DNA of 32,765 bases from Coprobacter tertius (GTDB taxonomy: Bacteria > Bacteroidota > Bacteroidia > Bacteroidales > Coprobacteraceae): assembly GCF_024330105.1 (NCBI RefSeq), contig NZ_JANDHW010000019.1, forward strand, positions 1-32,765, in the 5' to 3' direction. The notes beneath the pieces were generated by a model that was not told the DNA's origin, did not search any database, and was given only the letters and a program-made list of their open reading frames with translations. The stretch's first letter is position 1. The number at the start of each line of letters is the position of its first letter. Positions 1-9,399 of the stretch are shown one piece after another. The position numbers and the translations under genes were made by a program.

Positions 1-68
1 AATCGAAACATGTGATATACGATGTAAAAGGTATTTTAGATAAACAGTTAGTAGATGGAAGATTGTAA
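1..68 (+). CDS. C-terminal end of a nucleotide-sugar dehydrogenase (partial)
   Basis: The reading frame that starts at base 3 is open from the window edge to a TAA at 66-68 and encodes 21 residues ending in DVKGILDKQLVDGRL. I recognise this as the conserved tail of UDP-N-acetylhexosamine 6-dehydrogenases of the WbpA/TviB type, which end in a similar 'YDVKG...VDGRL' sequence. Such enzymes oxidise a UDP-HexNAc to the uronic acid, a precursor for capsule. It lies 36 bp before the next capsule gene on the same strand, so it is probably the upstream member of this operon. Only the tail is visible, so the exact substrate cannot be assigned. Confidence 0.7.
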   Translation, partial: SKHVIYDVKGILDKQLVDGRL

Positions 69-104
69 TGATCTCTGATCTTATTTAAAACTCATCAGTT
101 GTCA

Positions 105-1448
105 ATGATAAATAATAACGATTCTTTTATTCGTATAAAAACTCTTTTTACAACACCTGAACAACGAAAGGTCCCTGTTTTATCGAAAGTATATGATGAT
201 CATGAAAAATTGATATTGTATATAAGAAGTATTATGGGTGAGCGATTTTTATCTTCGGTAAAAGGTAAAAAAGTTTTTATAAAGCCTAATTGGGTTATGC
301 ATTTGCGTCGTGAAAATGAAGAAATTTGTTTGCATACGCATCATAATTTTCTTATTGCGGCTTTAACGGCGGTACTCGATGCAGAACCTTCGATGGTTAC
401 GATAGGGGATGCTCCGGTACAGGGTTGTAGTTGGAAACTTTTATTGAATGATGCATTTTATAAAAGAATCGATAATCTTAAAGATAGCTATAGGATTCCT
501 ATTGAAATAAAAGATTTCAGGCGAGTAACATTCGATATTCAAACACAGGAAGTTAAAAAAGACCAACATCCTCTGTCCGATTATCTTATTTTCGATTTGG
601 GTGAAAACAGTTATCTCGAACCGGTTACCGACGAAAAGAAAGATCGGTTCAGAGTTGGAAAATACGATCCGAAAGAACTTTCTCATAATCACAGAAAAGG
701 AGTCCATCGATATTGTATTATTAAAGACCTTTTCGAAGCGGATATCGTAATTAATATGCCTAAAATAAAAACACACCAGAAAACGGGTATGACGGGAGCT
801 TTAAAAAATCTTGTCGGAGTGAATGGTGAAAAAGCGTATTTACCCCATCACATGTTTGGAGGTACGGCAATTGGAGGTGATTGTTATCCGGGAAAGAATT
901 TGTTTCTCCATTTAAGTGAGAAATGTGCTGATAAAGCTTTTCCTAAACGTACAAAAAGAAATTACGATGTTCTTTTTTGGACATATCTTGGGGTTTTGTT
1001 TAGGGAGTTGTCATGTATTAAAAAAGATTGCAGATTATCCGGTAGTTGGCATGGTAATGATACTTGTTGGAGAATGGTTTTCGATTTGAACAAAATTGCC
1101 GTATATGGTAAAATAGACGGGACTTTATCCGACACGCCACAACGAAATTTGTATTCGCTATGCGATGGTATTATTGGCGGACAGGGCGATGGGCCTCTTT
1201 CTCCCGTTCCGTTGCCGTTGGGCATAATAAGCTTTACGAATAACAGTGCGCTGAACGATGTTTGTATGTCGACTTTGATGCAATATGATCTCGATAAGTT
1301 GAATATAACGAGAAATGCTTTTAAATTGATAAAAGATGAGTCTTCTTATACGATATATCTCGACGATAATATAATAACATTATCAGATCTATTACAATGG
1401 TCGATTCCTGTGGTACCGCCTCCTGGGTGGGAAGATTGTATATTATAA
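105..1448 (+). CDS. DUF362 domain protein in polysaccharide locus
   Basis: A 447-residue protein of the DUF362 family. Visible hallmarks are the N-terminal 'KKVFIKPNWV' block near residues 54-63, 'GDAPVQG' near residue 100, and the core motif 'NMPKIKTHQKTGMTGALKN' with the following 'GVNG' near residues 220-242. No ferredoxin-like CxxCxxC cluster is present, unlike the longer DUF362 proteins fused to 4Fe-4S domains. There is no signal peptide, so it is probably cytoplasmic. The biochemical role of the family is not established. A TTG six bases upstream could be read as a start, but the ATG at 105 is preferred. It sits directly before an ATP-grasp ligase (18-bp gap), which suggests the two act on the same surface-polymer modification. 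Confidence 0.8.
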   Translation: MINNNDSFIRIKTLFTTPEQRKVPVLSKVYDDHEKLILYIRSIMGERFLSSVKGKKVFIKPNWVMHLRRENEEICLHTHHNFLIAALTAVLDAEPSMVTIGDAPVQGCSWKLLLNDAFYKRIDNLKDSYRIPIEIKDFRRVTFDIQTQEVKKDQHPLSDYLIFDLGENSYLEPVTDEKKDRFRVGKYDPKELSHNHRKGVHRYCIIKDLFEADIVINMPKIKTHQKTGMTGALKNLVGVNGEKAYLPHHMFGGTAIGGDCYPGKNLFLHLSEKCADKAFPKRTKRNYDVLFWTYLGVLFRELSCIKKDCRLSGSWHGNDTCWRMVFDLNKIAVYGKIDGTLSDTPQRNLYSLCDGIIGGQGDGPLSPVPLPLGIISFTNNSALNDVCMSTLMQYDLDKLNITRNAFKLIKDESSYTIYLDDNIITLSDLLQWSIPVVPPPGWEDCIL

Positions 1449-1466
1449 TATAATTTATTTGAAGTA

Positions 1467-2507
1467 ATGAAAGTTGCAATACATAATGGTCGTGGAAAAC
1501 GCTATAGTTGGGATATTGCGTGGGTACAATATTGTAAAGAGAATAAAATACCATACATCGTTGTTGATTGCTATTCGTCTAATATTATAGAAGAGTTGAA
1601 AAAAAATGACGTAACGCATTTAATGTGGGCCTTTAGTCTGGCATTACCAAAGGATTTGCTGATGGCAAGGAATGTTCTTTTTTCTGCGGAAAAAATGGGG
1701 ATACGGGTATTTCCCGATTTTAATACCTCCTGGCATTTCGACGACAAAGTTTCTCAAAAATATCTTTTAGAAGCGGTTGATGCTCCAGTCGTTCCTTCAT
1801 GGGCTTTTTACGAGGAGAAAGAAGCATTGGAATGGTTACAGTCTGCGCAATATCCGTTAGTAGCCAAGTTAAGACGTGGAGCCGGTTCTTATAATGTCAG
1901 GCTGATAAGGAATTATGGTCAAGCCAAACGTTATTGTCGTAAAATGTTTCATAAAGGGGTACTTCCCACACCCGGCTATTTGGCCGATGGAAAAAATAAG
2001 TTGAAAGTTGCTTACCGAGGTGGTATAAGCGGGATTATAAATCGAATTAAAAAAGCCCCTACATTTTTTCGGCAAATACGGTATGGTCGGAATTTATTTC
2101 CCAAAGAAAAAGGATATGTTTATTTTCAGCAATTTATCCCGGGTAATACACATGATCTTCGTATTGCGGTCGTAAATGGTCGGGTGTGGGGATTCCACAG
2201 AAAGGTACGTGATAACGATTTCAGAGCCAGTGGAAGCGGTATTATCGATTATGAGATGGAAATCCCTTCTCATATTGTAAAAAAATCGTTGGAAGTAGCC
2301 CGGAAGTTAGGGACTCAAAGCGTCGCTTTTGATTATGTCAAAGATGTTTCAGGAAATTATTATATAGTAGAAATATCTTATGGCTATGTAGGTCAAGCGA
2401 TATATGATTGTAAGGGTTATTGGGATAGTGATCTGAATTTTCATAAAGGTCATTTTTATCCGGAATCTTTGATATTAGAAGATCTCATATCCGATAGTCG
2501 AAATTGA
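1467..2507 (+). CDS. ATP-grasp ligase (RimK/YheCD-like)
   Basis: A 346-residue protein with an ATP-grasp fold. The central 'PLVAKLRRGAGSYNVRLI' (about residues 130-147) supplies the ATP-binding lysine and the glycine-rich loop. 'FIPGNTHDLRIAVVNGRVWG' (about 221-240) and 'SVAFDYVKDVSGNYYIVEIS' (about 286-305) match the C-terminal ATP-grasp subdomain with its acidic metal ligands. The family joins a carboxylate to an amine (or similar nucleophile) via an acyl phosphate. Here the substrate is unknown, but the capsule setting suggests adding an amino acid or peptide to a sugar or uronic acid. Its stop codon is one base before the next gene's ATG, so the two are translationally linked. Confidence 0.75.
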   Translation: MKVAIHNGRGKRYSWDIAWVQYCKENKIPYIVVDCYSSNIIEELKKNDVTHLMWAFSLALPKDLLMARNVLFSAEKMGIRVFPDFNTSWHFDDKVSQKYLLEAVDAPVVPSWAFYEEKEALEWLQSAQYPLVAKLRRGAGSYNVRLIRNYGQAKRYCRKMFHKGVLPTPGYLADGKNKLKVAYRGGISGIINRIKKAPTFFRQIRYGRNLFPKEKGYVYFQQFIPGNTHDLRIAVVNGRVWGFHRKVRDNDFRASGSGIIDYEMEIPSHIVKKSLEVARKLGTQSVAFDYVKDVSGNYYIVEISYGYVGQAIYDCKGYWDSDLNFHKGHFYPESLILEDLISDSRN

Positions 2508-2508
2508 A

Positions 2509-3087
2509 ATGGTAAAGTATATTTATTTTTTTAAGAGAGGGTATAGATACTTTTTGTCGATTCTTCTGAATTTTATTTATTGGGGTAGATATAAACGTGT
2601 ATATATTGGGAAAAATGTCATTTTGAGAGGTGATATAAATATCGGCAGAAAGAGTTTGCTTTTTGATAACGTTACGGTAAGAGGTAATTGCAGTTTGGGT
2701 GAGAATGTTATTTTGAGTGAGAATGTCGAAGTCAGAACTTCTACCTCTTGTATTTTTATCGACGACGGGTCTGCTGTAAATCGTAATAGTCTTGTAATCG
2801 GAAAGGTAAATATAGGTAAAAAATGTGCTATAGCTCCTAATTGTGTAATCGTTGGTTCTAATCATAGATTCACAGATTTATCAGTTCCCATTTGTGACCA
2901 GGGTGTTGAAACAAAGGGAATCGTTATCGAAGATGATGTGTGGATAGGAGCGAATGTAACAATTCTCGATGGAGTTTTTATTGGTGAAGGTACTGTAATC
3001 GGTGCCGGATCGGTGGTTACAAAGAACATTCCGGCTCGAAGTATAGCGGTAGGTAATCCTTGTAACGTTATAAAAACGAGAGACTAA
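2509..3087 (+). CDS. Hexapeptide-repeat (left-handed beta-helix) acyltransferase
   Basis: A 192-residue acyltransferase of the LbH family. Repeated [LIV]-G-x4 hexads begin near residue 30 ('VYIGKNVILRGDINIG') and run through 'VWIGANVTILDGVFIGEGTVIGAGSVVTKNIPARSIAVGNP' at the C terminus, the signature of WbbJ/maltose-acetyltransferase-like enzymes. The likely catalytic histidine lies in 'VGSNHRF' near residue 120. A hydrophobic, basic N terminus may rest on the membrane. It most likely transfers an acetyl group from acetyl-CoA to a sugar of the repeat unit. The stop overlaps the next start by one base (TAATG). Confidence 0.85.
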   Translation: MVKYIYFFKRGYRYFLSILLNFIYWGRYKRVYIGKNVILRGDINIGRKSLLFDNVTVRGNCSLGENVILSENVEVRTSTSCIFIDDGSAVNRNSLVIGKVNIGKKCAIAPNCVIVGSNHRFTDLSVPICDQGVETKGIVIEDDVWIGANVTILDGVFIGEGTVIGAGSVVTKNIPARSIAVGNPCNVIKTRD

Positions 3088-4541
3088 TGGGGCTTAAAGA
3101 AAAGGCTGTCAATGGTTTGGTTTGGACATCTACGGGGACGATCGGTGCCGGATTGATCAATTTTATTATAACATTGATTCTGGCCCGTTTATTATCTCCT
3201 ACAGATTTCGGCCTTATAGAATTGCTGATTATTTTTACGGCTGTTTCAGATGTTTTTATCGATAGTGGTTTCAGCCAGGCTGTTATTCGAGATAAACATG
3301 CGACATCTACCGATCTTTCTTCGGTATTTTATATTAATATCGTAATTGCGTCTATTCTTTATACCGTATTATTCTTAGCTGCGCCGCTTATTGCCGGTTT
3401 TTATAATGCTCCGCATCTGATACCGCTATCGAGGTTTGTATTTCTTACTATAATTTTCAATTCGTTTTCAATAATACAAAATGCTAATTTTAACAGGCAG
3501 CTCAAATTCAGGCCTTATGCGGTTGCTTCTGTTGTCGCAATGTGTATTTCGGGTATCGTTGCCATAATATTAGCTTTAAAAGGATTTGGTGTTTGGGCTT
3601 TGGCAGTTAATATGGTAATGTTGTCATTCCTTCGCATGTTGATTCTATGGCTACAAAGCAGTTGGAGACCGAAACTGGTCATGAGTTATCATTCGATAAA
3701 ACGGTATTTCGCTTTCGGAAGTAATCTTTTGATACAGGGAATTACCGATAAGATTGTTACGAATCTCGAATCGCTTGTTATCGGGAGGATATACAGTAAA
3801 GGCGATTTAGGGTATTTTTCGCAAGCCAGAAAGTTAAATTCGTATCTCGGGGAGACATCTTTTTCTGTTATTCAAAAAGTTACTTATCCGGTATTAGCCT
3901 CTATTGGGGACGATTATGAAAAGTTGAAAGCTGGATATCGGAAAATCGTAGGCGTAACGTTATTCTGTATGACTCCTATATCTTTTTATCTGGTAGCTGC
4001 GTCGGAAAATGTAATGGATGTACTTTTCGGATCACAATGGTTGCCTTCTTCTCCCTATCTCAGGTTATGGTCCGTTACGAGTTGGATCGTTATTCTATAT
4101 TCGGTATTTATAAATATTTATTTAGTTACCGGTAAAAGCGGTCGTTTACTGAGATTGGCTTTTATAAGGCAGTTATTTCGGGTTCTGACAATTATTTTAT
4201 TAGCACATATAAGTATTTATGTAATGCTATGGGGAATTGTGATAACGACTGTGATAACGGGTACTGTTTATATGTATAACGGTGGAAAACTTATCGGATA
4301 TTCTTTGAAAGAAGTTTTTTACGATTTGTGGAAAACAGTGTTATGGGGAATAATAGCGGCAGTTTGTACATATGCAGTCGGAAATCTGATGGTCGGCTTC
4401 AGACCGGTTTATATTCTTTTATTGCAAGGGGTTACGATGTTAAGTGTGTATTTATTATCGAATCGGATTTCAAGAAATGAATATCTCGAAGAGTCATTAC
4501 AGGTAGGAATGTCGCTGATTAAAAAAATGAAAAAGAAGTAA
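3087..4541 (+). CDS. Polysaccharide flippase (Wzx/MOP-family)
   Basis: A 484-residue polytopic membrane protein beginning '[20 protein letters not shown]', the typical N terminus of lipopolysaccharide/capsule flippases of the WzxC/PST group. It shows about 12-14 hydrophobic segments, with the recurrent '[13 protein letters not shown]' motif near residues 31-43 and '[19 protein letters not shown]' in the middle. The family moves undecaprenyl-diphosphate-linked repeat units across the inner membrane. It is the only flippase in the visible part of the locus. It starts within the stop codon of the preceding acyltransferase, and the next gene follows after 11 bp. Confidence 0.9.
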   Translation: MGLKEKAVNGLVWTSTGTIGAGLINFIITLILARLLSPTDFGLIELLIIFTAVSDVFIDSGFSQAVIRDKHATSTDLSSVFYINIVIASILYTVLFLAAPLIAGFYNAPHLIPLSRFVFLTIIFNSFSIIQNANFNRQLKFRPYAVASVVAMCISGIVAIILALKGFGVWALAVNMVMLSFLRMLILWLQSSWRPKLVMSYHSIKRYFAFGSNLLIQGITDKIVTNLESLVIGRIYSKGDLGYFSQARKLNSYLGETSFSVIQKVTYPVLASIGDDYEKLKAGYRKIVGVTLFCMTPISFYLVAASENVMDVLFGSQWLPSSPYLRLWSVTSWIVILYSVFINIYLVTGKSGRLLRLAFIRQLFRVLTIILLAHISIYVMLWGIVITTVITGTVYMYNGGKLIGYSLKEVFYDLWKTVLWGIIAAVCTYAVGNLMVGFRPVYILLLQGVTMLSVYLLSNRISRNEYLEESLQVGMSLIKKMKKK

Positions 4542-4552
4542 CACAGTTGATT

Positions 4553-5020
4553 ATGGGTAAAATAAAGTCTGGAATAAGGACGGTATTGTTATATAATGTT
4601 TTTAAAAACTGGCATTGGCTGCATTTGATATCAAAAAATATTAGACCGGCTATTGTAAGGTATTGCGGTGCAAAAGTAGGTAAAAATGTTTATTTCAGTG
4701 GAGGAATCCATATAGACAATAATGCCGAATATTTGACCATCGAGGACGATGTGCTTATTTCACCGAATGTTATGCTTTTATTCCATAAAAGAGATTTGCG
4801 TGGTTTTAAAAAAGGAGATATTTATAATAAAGTTCCTCATATAAAAAGAAATGTAAAAATTTGCCGTAATTCTTTTATCGGCATGGGTGCTGTTATCATG
4901 CCCGGGGTAACGATCGGTGAAGGAGCCGGAGTCGCGGCTGGAGCAGTTGTAACGAAAGATGTTCCTGCCTGGTGTATTGTTGCCGGTAACCCGGCTAAAA
5001 TAATAAAAGAAATAGAATGA
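4553..5020 (+). CDS. Hexapeptide-repeat acyltransferase (WbbJ-like)
   Basis: A 155-residue left-handed beta-helix acyltransferase, second of three in the locus. The N-terminal helix region is followed by hexads such as '[17 protein letters not shown]' and '[20 protein letters not shown]', and the C-terminal '[18 protein letters not shown]' is the standard end of this family. The likely catalytic histidine is in 'LLFHKRDL'. The expected reaction is O- or N-acetylation of a glycan residue. An upstream TTG at 4547 would add two residues, but the ATG at 4553 is the likelier start. Its stop overlaps the next start codon (ATGA). Confidence 0.82.
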   Translation: MGKIKSGIRTVLLYNVFKNWHWLHLISKNIRPAIVRYCGAKVGKNVYFSGGIHIDNNAEYLTIEDDVLISPNVMLLFHKRDLRGFKKGDIYNKVPHIKRNVKICRNSFIGMGAVIMPGVTIGEGAGVAAGAVVTKDVPAWCIVAGNPAKIIKEIE

Positions 5021-6009
5021 GTTATAAAAAAGAGATCGCGAAGTATGCAGGGATGTTGAATATACCTTGTTTTTTCGAGCTGCTACATAAGACTCCCCGC
5101 ATAATTTTTTACCATGGGATAGAGAAAAAAACGATATCCGATAAAAGGGTACAAGCCAATCAAATGGATTTTTGTGTTTTTGAGAAACAGATTGAGTATC
5201 TCAACAAACATTTTCATTTTATTTCGATAGATGAATTTTATGAAAGATTTTCTTCTCGAAAACCATTTACGGGAAAAGAAGTAGTTCTTACTTTCGACGA
5301 TGGATATAAAAATAATTATACGGTGGCGGCTCCTTTTTTGAAATCTCTGGATATACCGTTTACTGTTTTTATTTCGGCTGAAAACATCGATAAAGGAACG
5401 AGAGTTCCGACGTATTATGTGCGATCGGCGATATTTAATCCTCAAATTAAGCGAATAGATATCCCTTCATTGAAACAGGAATTTTCTCTTTCGAATGAAA
5501 CTGAAAGGTTGTATGCGAATGATATTCTTATTCGTGCCGTTAAAACGAAATCTAACGAATTTGTACACTGTTTATTACAAGATATAAATTCACAAATATC
5601 AAATGATGTTAAAGCTGAAATGACAGAAAAATTTAAGTCGGAAGATTTGATGTCGTGGGATGATGTAGTGAATATTTCGATAATGGGAGCTACCATCGGT
5701 TCTCATTGTCTCGACCATGCGATATTGCATGGAAATCAAAAAAATGAAGAAATCGTACGGCAGTTGAAAGAAAGTAAAGCACTTATCGAAAAGCATGTCG
5801 GAAAATGTGATTATTTCGCTTTTCCAAATGGAGACCGGACTTCGGTTTGTGAGTTTGCACTTCAACAGACCCTTAAATATTATAAAATGGGTTTTGCTGT
5901 GAACGGAAAAAGAGTGCGTCACCGAGAAAACACTTCATTTATTTCGCGTATCGGTATATGCGACGATTTTTATGCCTTTAGAACCCAATTTTCTATTTTG
6001 TCGGTATGA
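5017..6009 (+). CDS. Polysaccharide deacetylase (NodB/CE4 family)
   Basis: A 330-residue protein with a CE4 domain. '[20 protein letters not shown]' (about residues 89-108) gives motif 1 with the catalytic base and metal-binding aspartates. '[10 protein letters not shown]' (about 228-237) supplies the H-x4-H metal ligands of motif 2, and 'YFAFPNGD' (about 269-276) matches motif 3. The N terminus 'RIIFYHGIE' fits CE4 proteins in surface polysaccharide loci. No signal peptide is evident, so a cytoplasmic or inner-leaflet role in removing N-acetyl groups from a repeat-unit sugar is plausible. It overlaps its upstream and downstream neighbours by 4 bp each, showing tight translational coupling. 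Confidence 0.85.
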   Translation: MSYKKEIAKYAGMLNIPCFFELLHKTPRIIFYHGIEKKTISDKRVQANQMDFCVFEKQIEYLNKHFHFISIDEFYERFSSRKPFTGKEVVLTFDDGYKNNYTVAAPFLKSLDIPFTVFISAENIDKGTRVPTYYVRSAIFNPQIKRIDIPSLKQEFSLSNETERLYANDILIRAVKTKSNEFVHCLLQDINSQISNDVKAEMTEKFKSEDLMSWDDVVNISIMGATIGSHCLDHAILHGNQKNEEIVRQLKESKALIEKHVGKCDYFAFPNGDRTSVCEFALQQTLKYYKMGFAVNGKRVRHRENTSFISRIGICDDFYAFRTQFSILSV

Positions 6010-7424
6010 TTAGCAGAGTTCCTGTAAATTTTTTTAGGACTTGGAGGTTTTATCTATTTTTTCTAATTCTGGTATTTACCGGAATTTCTGTATTTCTGTC
6101 GAAAGGCTTTTCTGATTTTTTGAGTAGTTATCTGTTTCTTCCGGTATTTTTTGCTGTAGCTTATTATACTTATAAAGGGTGGATAAAAATCAGCCGTCGT
6201 ACTTTTATATTTAACTTGTTTATCGTATCTCTGTTTATCAGAATATGCTCTGTCTTTATTTTGGTTACAATCTTAAATCATTATATCGGAATTCCTTTTT
6301 TGTCTTATAAAGACGATTATAATTATCATAATGCCGCTCTTGAAATTCTAAACCGATGGAAGGTGTTCGGAATGGGTTTTTATTCGGATATCTTTTTTTC
6401 AACGGGTTCATATTCCGGTTTTCCCAATTTCAGCGCATTTTTGATGAATATTTTCGGTGAATCGATATATGTTCCGAGAATAGGAAATGCTGTGGTTTCG
6501 TCCTTTACCTGTGTAATCGCATATAAAATATGCAGAACGTATGCTGATGAGTCGTCGTCGAGGCTTGTGGGAATTTTATTTATGGTTTCGCCGCTGGTGT
6601 TTGTATATTCGTCTTTACAATTAAAAGATACATTATTGCTTTTTTTTATATTGCTTGCTATTAAAGCAAATATAAACTTATTCTATAATCGTAAAATATT
6701 GACGTCGATTATTCTTGTATCTCTATCATACTTTTCAATGATATTCATTCGTCCGGCAACAATTGTTCCCATTGTAGGGGCTTATTTACTCGTTTATGCC
6801 TATTATTCGAAAAGAATGAAAAAGAGTTCTACTAAAATCATATTTCTTATACTTACAATCACATTGTTGATATACGGATGGAATTATATTAGTAATGTCG
6901 GAGGTATAGAATCGACAGATGTTTATTTCGGTTCGAGATTAGAATCTATGCAGACGCGGACAATATCGTCGAGTGATGCAAAAATATCGAATTTGGGTGT
7001 AGCGGAAATATTAGGGGCACCGCTATATTTGCTTATGGGCATATTTTTGCCTTCTCCGTTGATCGTCGATTTACCGGATGCCGAGACGATAAATTACGAT
7101 TCATTCGCCATGGTTATGCATCTTTCTTTACTTCCGCTTTTGGTTGTTGCTATTTTGTATACATTAAAGTACCGGAAAACAATGCTGGTACCTATGTATA
7201 TACTTATGATATTTATTCTGTTGAAAATAGGGCAGGCAAATTCGTTACTGACAATATTCTCGCCTCGGCAATCATTAGGTACTTTGATGTCGATGTATCT
7301 TTTACTACCGGTATATTTTACCGGTAGTAGAAAAATAAAATTACAGCGCGCTGTTTTTGCTTTATCTATTCTTATCACTATCGTTTATGCTGGTATAAGG
7401 TTATATACAAGAGGACTTATTTGA
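6006..7424 (+). CDS. Multi-spanning membrane protein, GT-C/GT39-like (candidate polymerase or mannosyltransferase)
   Basis: A 472-residue protein with about 11-12 hydrophobic segments. The first extracytoplasmic loop carries an acidic pair in 'YKDDYNYHNAALEIL' (about residues 99-113), comparable with the D/E motif of GT-C enzymes such as GT39/ArnT. The next block 'VPRIGNAVVSSFTCVIAYKI' and 'SPLVFVYSSLQLKDTLLLFF' follows the usual pattern of that superfamily. It could transfer a sugar from a lipid carrier. It is also the best candidate in the visible locus for the repeat-unit polymerase (Wzy role), since no classical Wzy is seen. That assignment is inference from context and topology. Confidence 0.6.
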   Translation: MISRVPVNFFRTWRFYLFFLILVFTGISVFLSKGFSDFLSSYLFLPVFFAVAYYTYKGWIKISRRTFIFNLFIVSLFIRICSVFILVTILNHYIGIPFLSYKDDYNYHNAALEILNRWKVFGMGFYSDIFFSTGSYSGFPNFSAFLMNIFGESIYVPRIGNAVVSSFTCVIAYKICRTYADESSSRLVGILFMVSPLVFVYSSLQLKDTLLLFFILLAIKANINLFYNRKILTSIILVSLSYFSMIFIRPATIVPIVGAYLLVYAYYSKRMKKSSTKIIFLILTITLLIYGWNYISNVGGIESTDVYFGSRLESMQTRTISSSDAKISNLGVAEILGAPLYLLMGIFLPSPLIVDLPDAETINYDSFAMVMHLSLLPLLVVAILYTLKYRKTMLVPMYILMIFILLKIGQANSLLTIFSPRQSLGTLMSMYLLLPVYFTGSRKIKLQRAVFALSILITIVYAGIRLYTRGLI

Positions 7425-7430
7425 TTTTAT

Positions 7431-8585
7431 ATGAACAATATCGCATTATTAACGGCTTGGAATCTACAGAAAGAAGAAGACTGTTATTGGATTGCAAACA
7501 CTCATTACTGTTATCTCGAATTTATTTCGAAAAAGTACGATCAGGTTTATTTAATCAGTACAGTGAATGAAAAAATCGGTGTAAATAAAGAATTCAATAA
7601 CCTGAATACTCTTCCGAATGTAAAAATCATGGCCTTACCTTATGTTTCCAGTTATATATCTTCACAGAAAAAGGTTTTAGCTTTTTATAAAATTATTAAG
7701 CAGGTATCGGCTGAGGTCGATTTTTTTTATACTCGGGTTCCCGATCCTTTTTGTTGGATGCCATCTTTACTTTTCGGGAAGAAAACCATTATGCATTTTG
7801 TAGGGGATGCGATAGATGCTACCAAATACAATGAAAAGTGGAGCAGTATAAAGAAAAAAATAATTATAGCCGGTTATTGGCCTAATTATTGGTTGACGTT
7901 GAAAGCTGCGAAAAAAAGTAAGGTATATACTAATGGCGGTCATTTGGCAGAACGGCTTAAAAAGTATAAGATAGATGCGACTCCGGTAATTTCCTCAACC
8001 ATTAGAAAAGATTCTCTGACCTTGCCTTTACCCGATTTGTTGTCTCATACCGGTAAATTGCGGCTTATATATATAGGATATATACGTTATGCAAAAGGAA
8101 TGCATTGCCTTATGAATTTATGGGAAGAGTTGCATAGACAGCATATTGATTTCCATTTCGATATGGTAGGAAATGGAGAAATGTTTGCAGATATTGAAAC
8201 GTTTATAAATAAAAATAGTTTACAATCTTATGTAACCTTGCACGGACATATCGATAATCGATTGAAATTAAATGAGATGTTACGAAAATCAGACCTCTTT
8301 ATCTTTCCTTCTTTATCCGAAGGTTCTCCGCGTGTGGTGATAGAGGCTATGGCTCAAGGCATACCGGTAGTTTCTACTCCGGTAGGGTCGTTGCCTCATT
8401 CTTTTGCAGAAAAGGAAGATATTCGTTTTTTCGACTATAATGATGTTGATGGAATCGTTTCGGTTATAAATGAATATTTGGAGAATAAAAAGCCCTTTTT
8501 ACGTCAAAGGGATAATGCGTTTGAAAAAGTGAAAGAGAATTATACTATCGAATCTTTTTTATCTCAGATTTTTAAATCTTTCTAA
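7431..8585 (+). CDS. Glycosyltransferase family 4
   Basis: A 384-residue GT-B enzyme. The C-terminal half contains 'GKLRLIYIGYIRYAKGMHCL' (start of the donor-binding domain) and the GT4 signature 'SLSEGSPRVVIEAMAQGIPVVSTPVGSLP', whose E-x7-E spacing contacts the nucleotide-sugar. The N-terminal acceptor domain is less conserved, as usual. It would add one sugar to the undecaprenyl-linked repeat unit on the cytoplasmic face of the membrane. It starts 6 bp after the preceding stop. Donor and linkage cannot be read from sequence alone. Confidence 0.9.
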   Translation: MNNIALLTAWNLQKEEDCYWIANTHYCYLEFISKKYDQVYLISTVNEKIGVNKEFNNLNTLPNVKIMALPYVSSYISSQKKVLAFYKIIKQVSAEVDFFYTRVPDPFCWMPSLLFGKKTIMHFVGDAIDATKYNEKWSSIKKKIIIAGYWPNYWLTLKAAKKSKVYTNGGHLAERLKKYKIDATPVISSTIRKDSLTLPLPDLLSHTGKLRLIYIGYIRYAKGMHCLMNLWEELHRQHIDFHFDMVGNGEMFADIETFINKNSLQSYVTLHGHIDNRLKLNEMLRKSDLFIFPSLSEGSPRVVIEAMAQGIPVVSTPVGSLPHSFAEKEDIRFFDYNDVDGIVSVINEYLENKKPFLRQRDNAFEKVKENYTIESFLSQIFKSF

Positions 8586-8593
8586 CGGTTTCT

Positions 8594-9397
8594 ATGTGTA
8601 TAAATGATTATAAACCATATCAATATGGTGCAATCTTTAAGGGTGCACCTCATTGTGAGCGACGTTTAACATCTGATGAAATAAAGTCTTTATTAGGCAA
8701 GAAGATATGGTTCGTCCGGAATGTTTTTGATTTTGACTGTAAAAATGAAACCTCTTTTTGGTATATCATAAATGATAAACCATTAAAAATTGAAGATTTA
8801 TCGTCAAAGACCAGAAATCAAGTTCGTCGAGCGTTAAAGACTCTTAATATAAGAAAAATAGAAGCTGCAGAAATGCTACATGGGGGCTATAAAGTTTATA
8901 ATGATTCATATAAAAGATATAAGAAAGTAACATCTTATCCTTTATCTGAAGAAAATTGGAGAAAGCATATAGAAATCGGTAATGTTAATTTTGAATATTG
9001 GGGGGCATATGAAAATAATACCGGTAAAATGGTTGCATATTCGGAAGTCTTAATTCAAAGTGATATGGCGAAATATACAGCTTTAAAAGGAATCCCAGAG
9101 TATCTTAATAAATATTATCCTTTTTATGGTTTATTATTTCAGATGAATGAATATTATATAGAAAAAAGAAAAATGTTGTATGTTACAGATGGGGCTAGAT
9201 CAGTAACCGAACATAGTAATATACAGGTATTTTTAAATAAATTCAGATTTCGGAAAGCATATTGCAATCTTGTAATTAAATATGTTTTTTGGTTGAAGGT
9301 AGTGGTAAATATCTTATATCCTTTTCGCAGAATTATGCCTTTTAAGAAAATAAAATATTTACTTTATTTTGAAGCAATGCAGAGAGGGGCTTATTAA
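8594..9397 (+). CDS. FemAB/GNAT-like acyltransferase-fold protein
   Basis: A 267-residue protein that I place tentatively in the GNAT/FemAB-like fold. The block 'LSSKTRNQVRRALKTLNIRK' (about residues 74-93) resembles the 'S..R...RKA' segment of FemAB-like proteins. 'GAYENNTGKMVAYSEVLI' (about 136-153) looks like central beta strands of a GNAT domain. Two basic hydrophobic patches lie at the C terminus ('YVFWLKVVVNILYPFRR'), suggesting membrane contact. FemAB-like proteins add amino acids from aminoacyl-tRNA, and other GNATs use acyl-CoA. Which applies here is unknown. The gene looks more AT-rich than its neighbours, which hints at a separate origin. Confidence 0.5.
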   Translation: MCINDYKPYQYGAIFKGAPHCERRLTSDEIKSLLGKKIWFVRNVFDFDCKNETSFWYIINDKPLKIEDLSSKTRNQVRRALKTLNIRKIEAAEMLHGGYKVYNDSYKRYKKVTSYPLSEENWRKHIEIGNVNFEYWGAYENNTGKMVAYSEVLIQSDMAKYTALKGIPEYLNKYYPFYGLLFQMNEYYIEKRKMLYVTDGARSVTEHSNIQVFLNKFRFRKAYCNLVIKYVFWLKVVVNILYPFRRIMPFKKIKYLLYFEAMQRGAY

Positions 9398-9399
9398 AT

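Noticed and set aside
99-104. TTG starts two codons upstream of ATG (also at 4547, 15120 and on the - strand near 18573)
   Set aside because: In each case an ATG lies two codons downstream and the extension adds no conserved residues.
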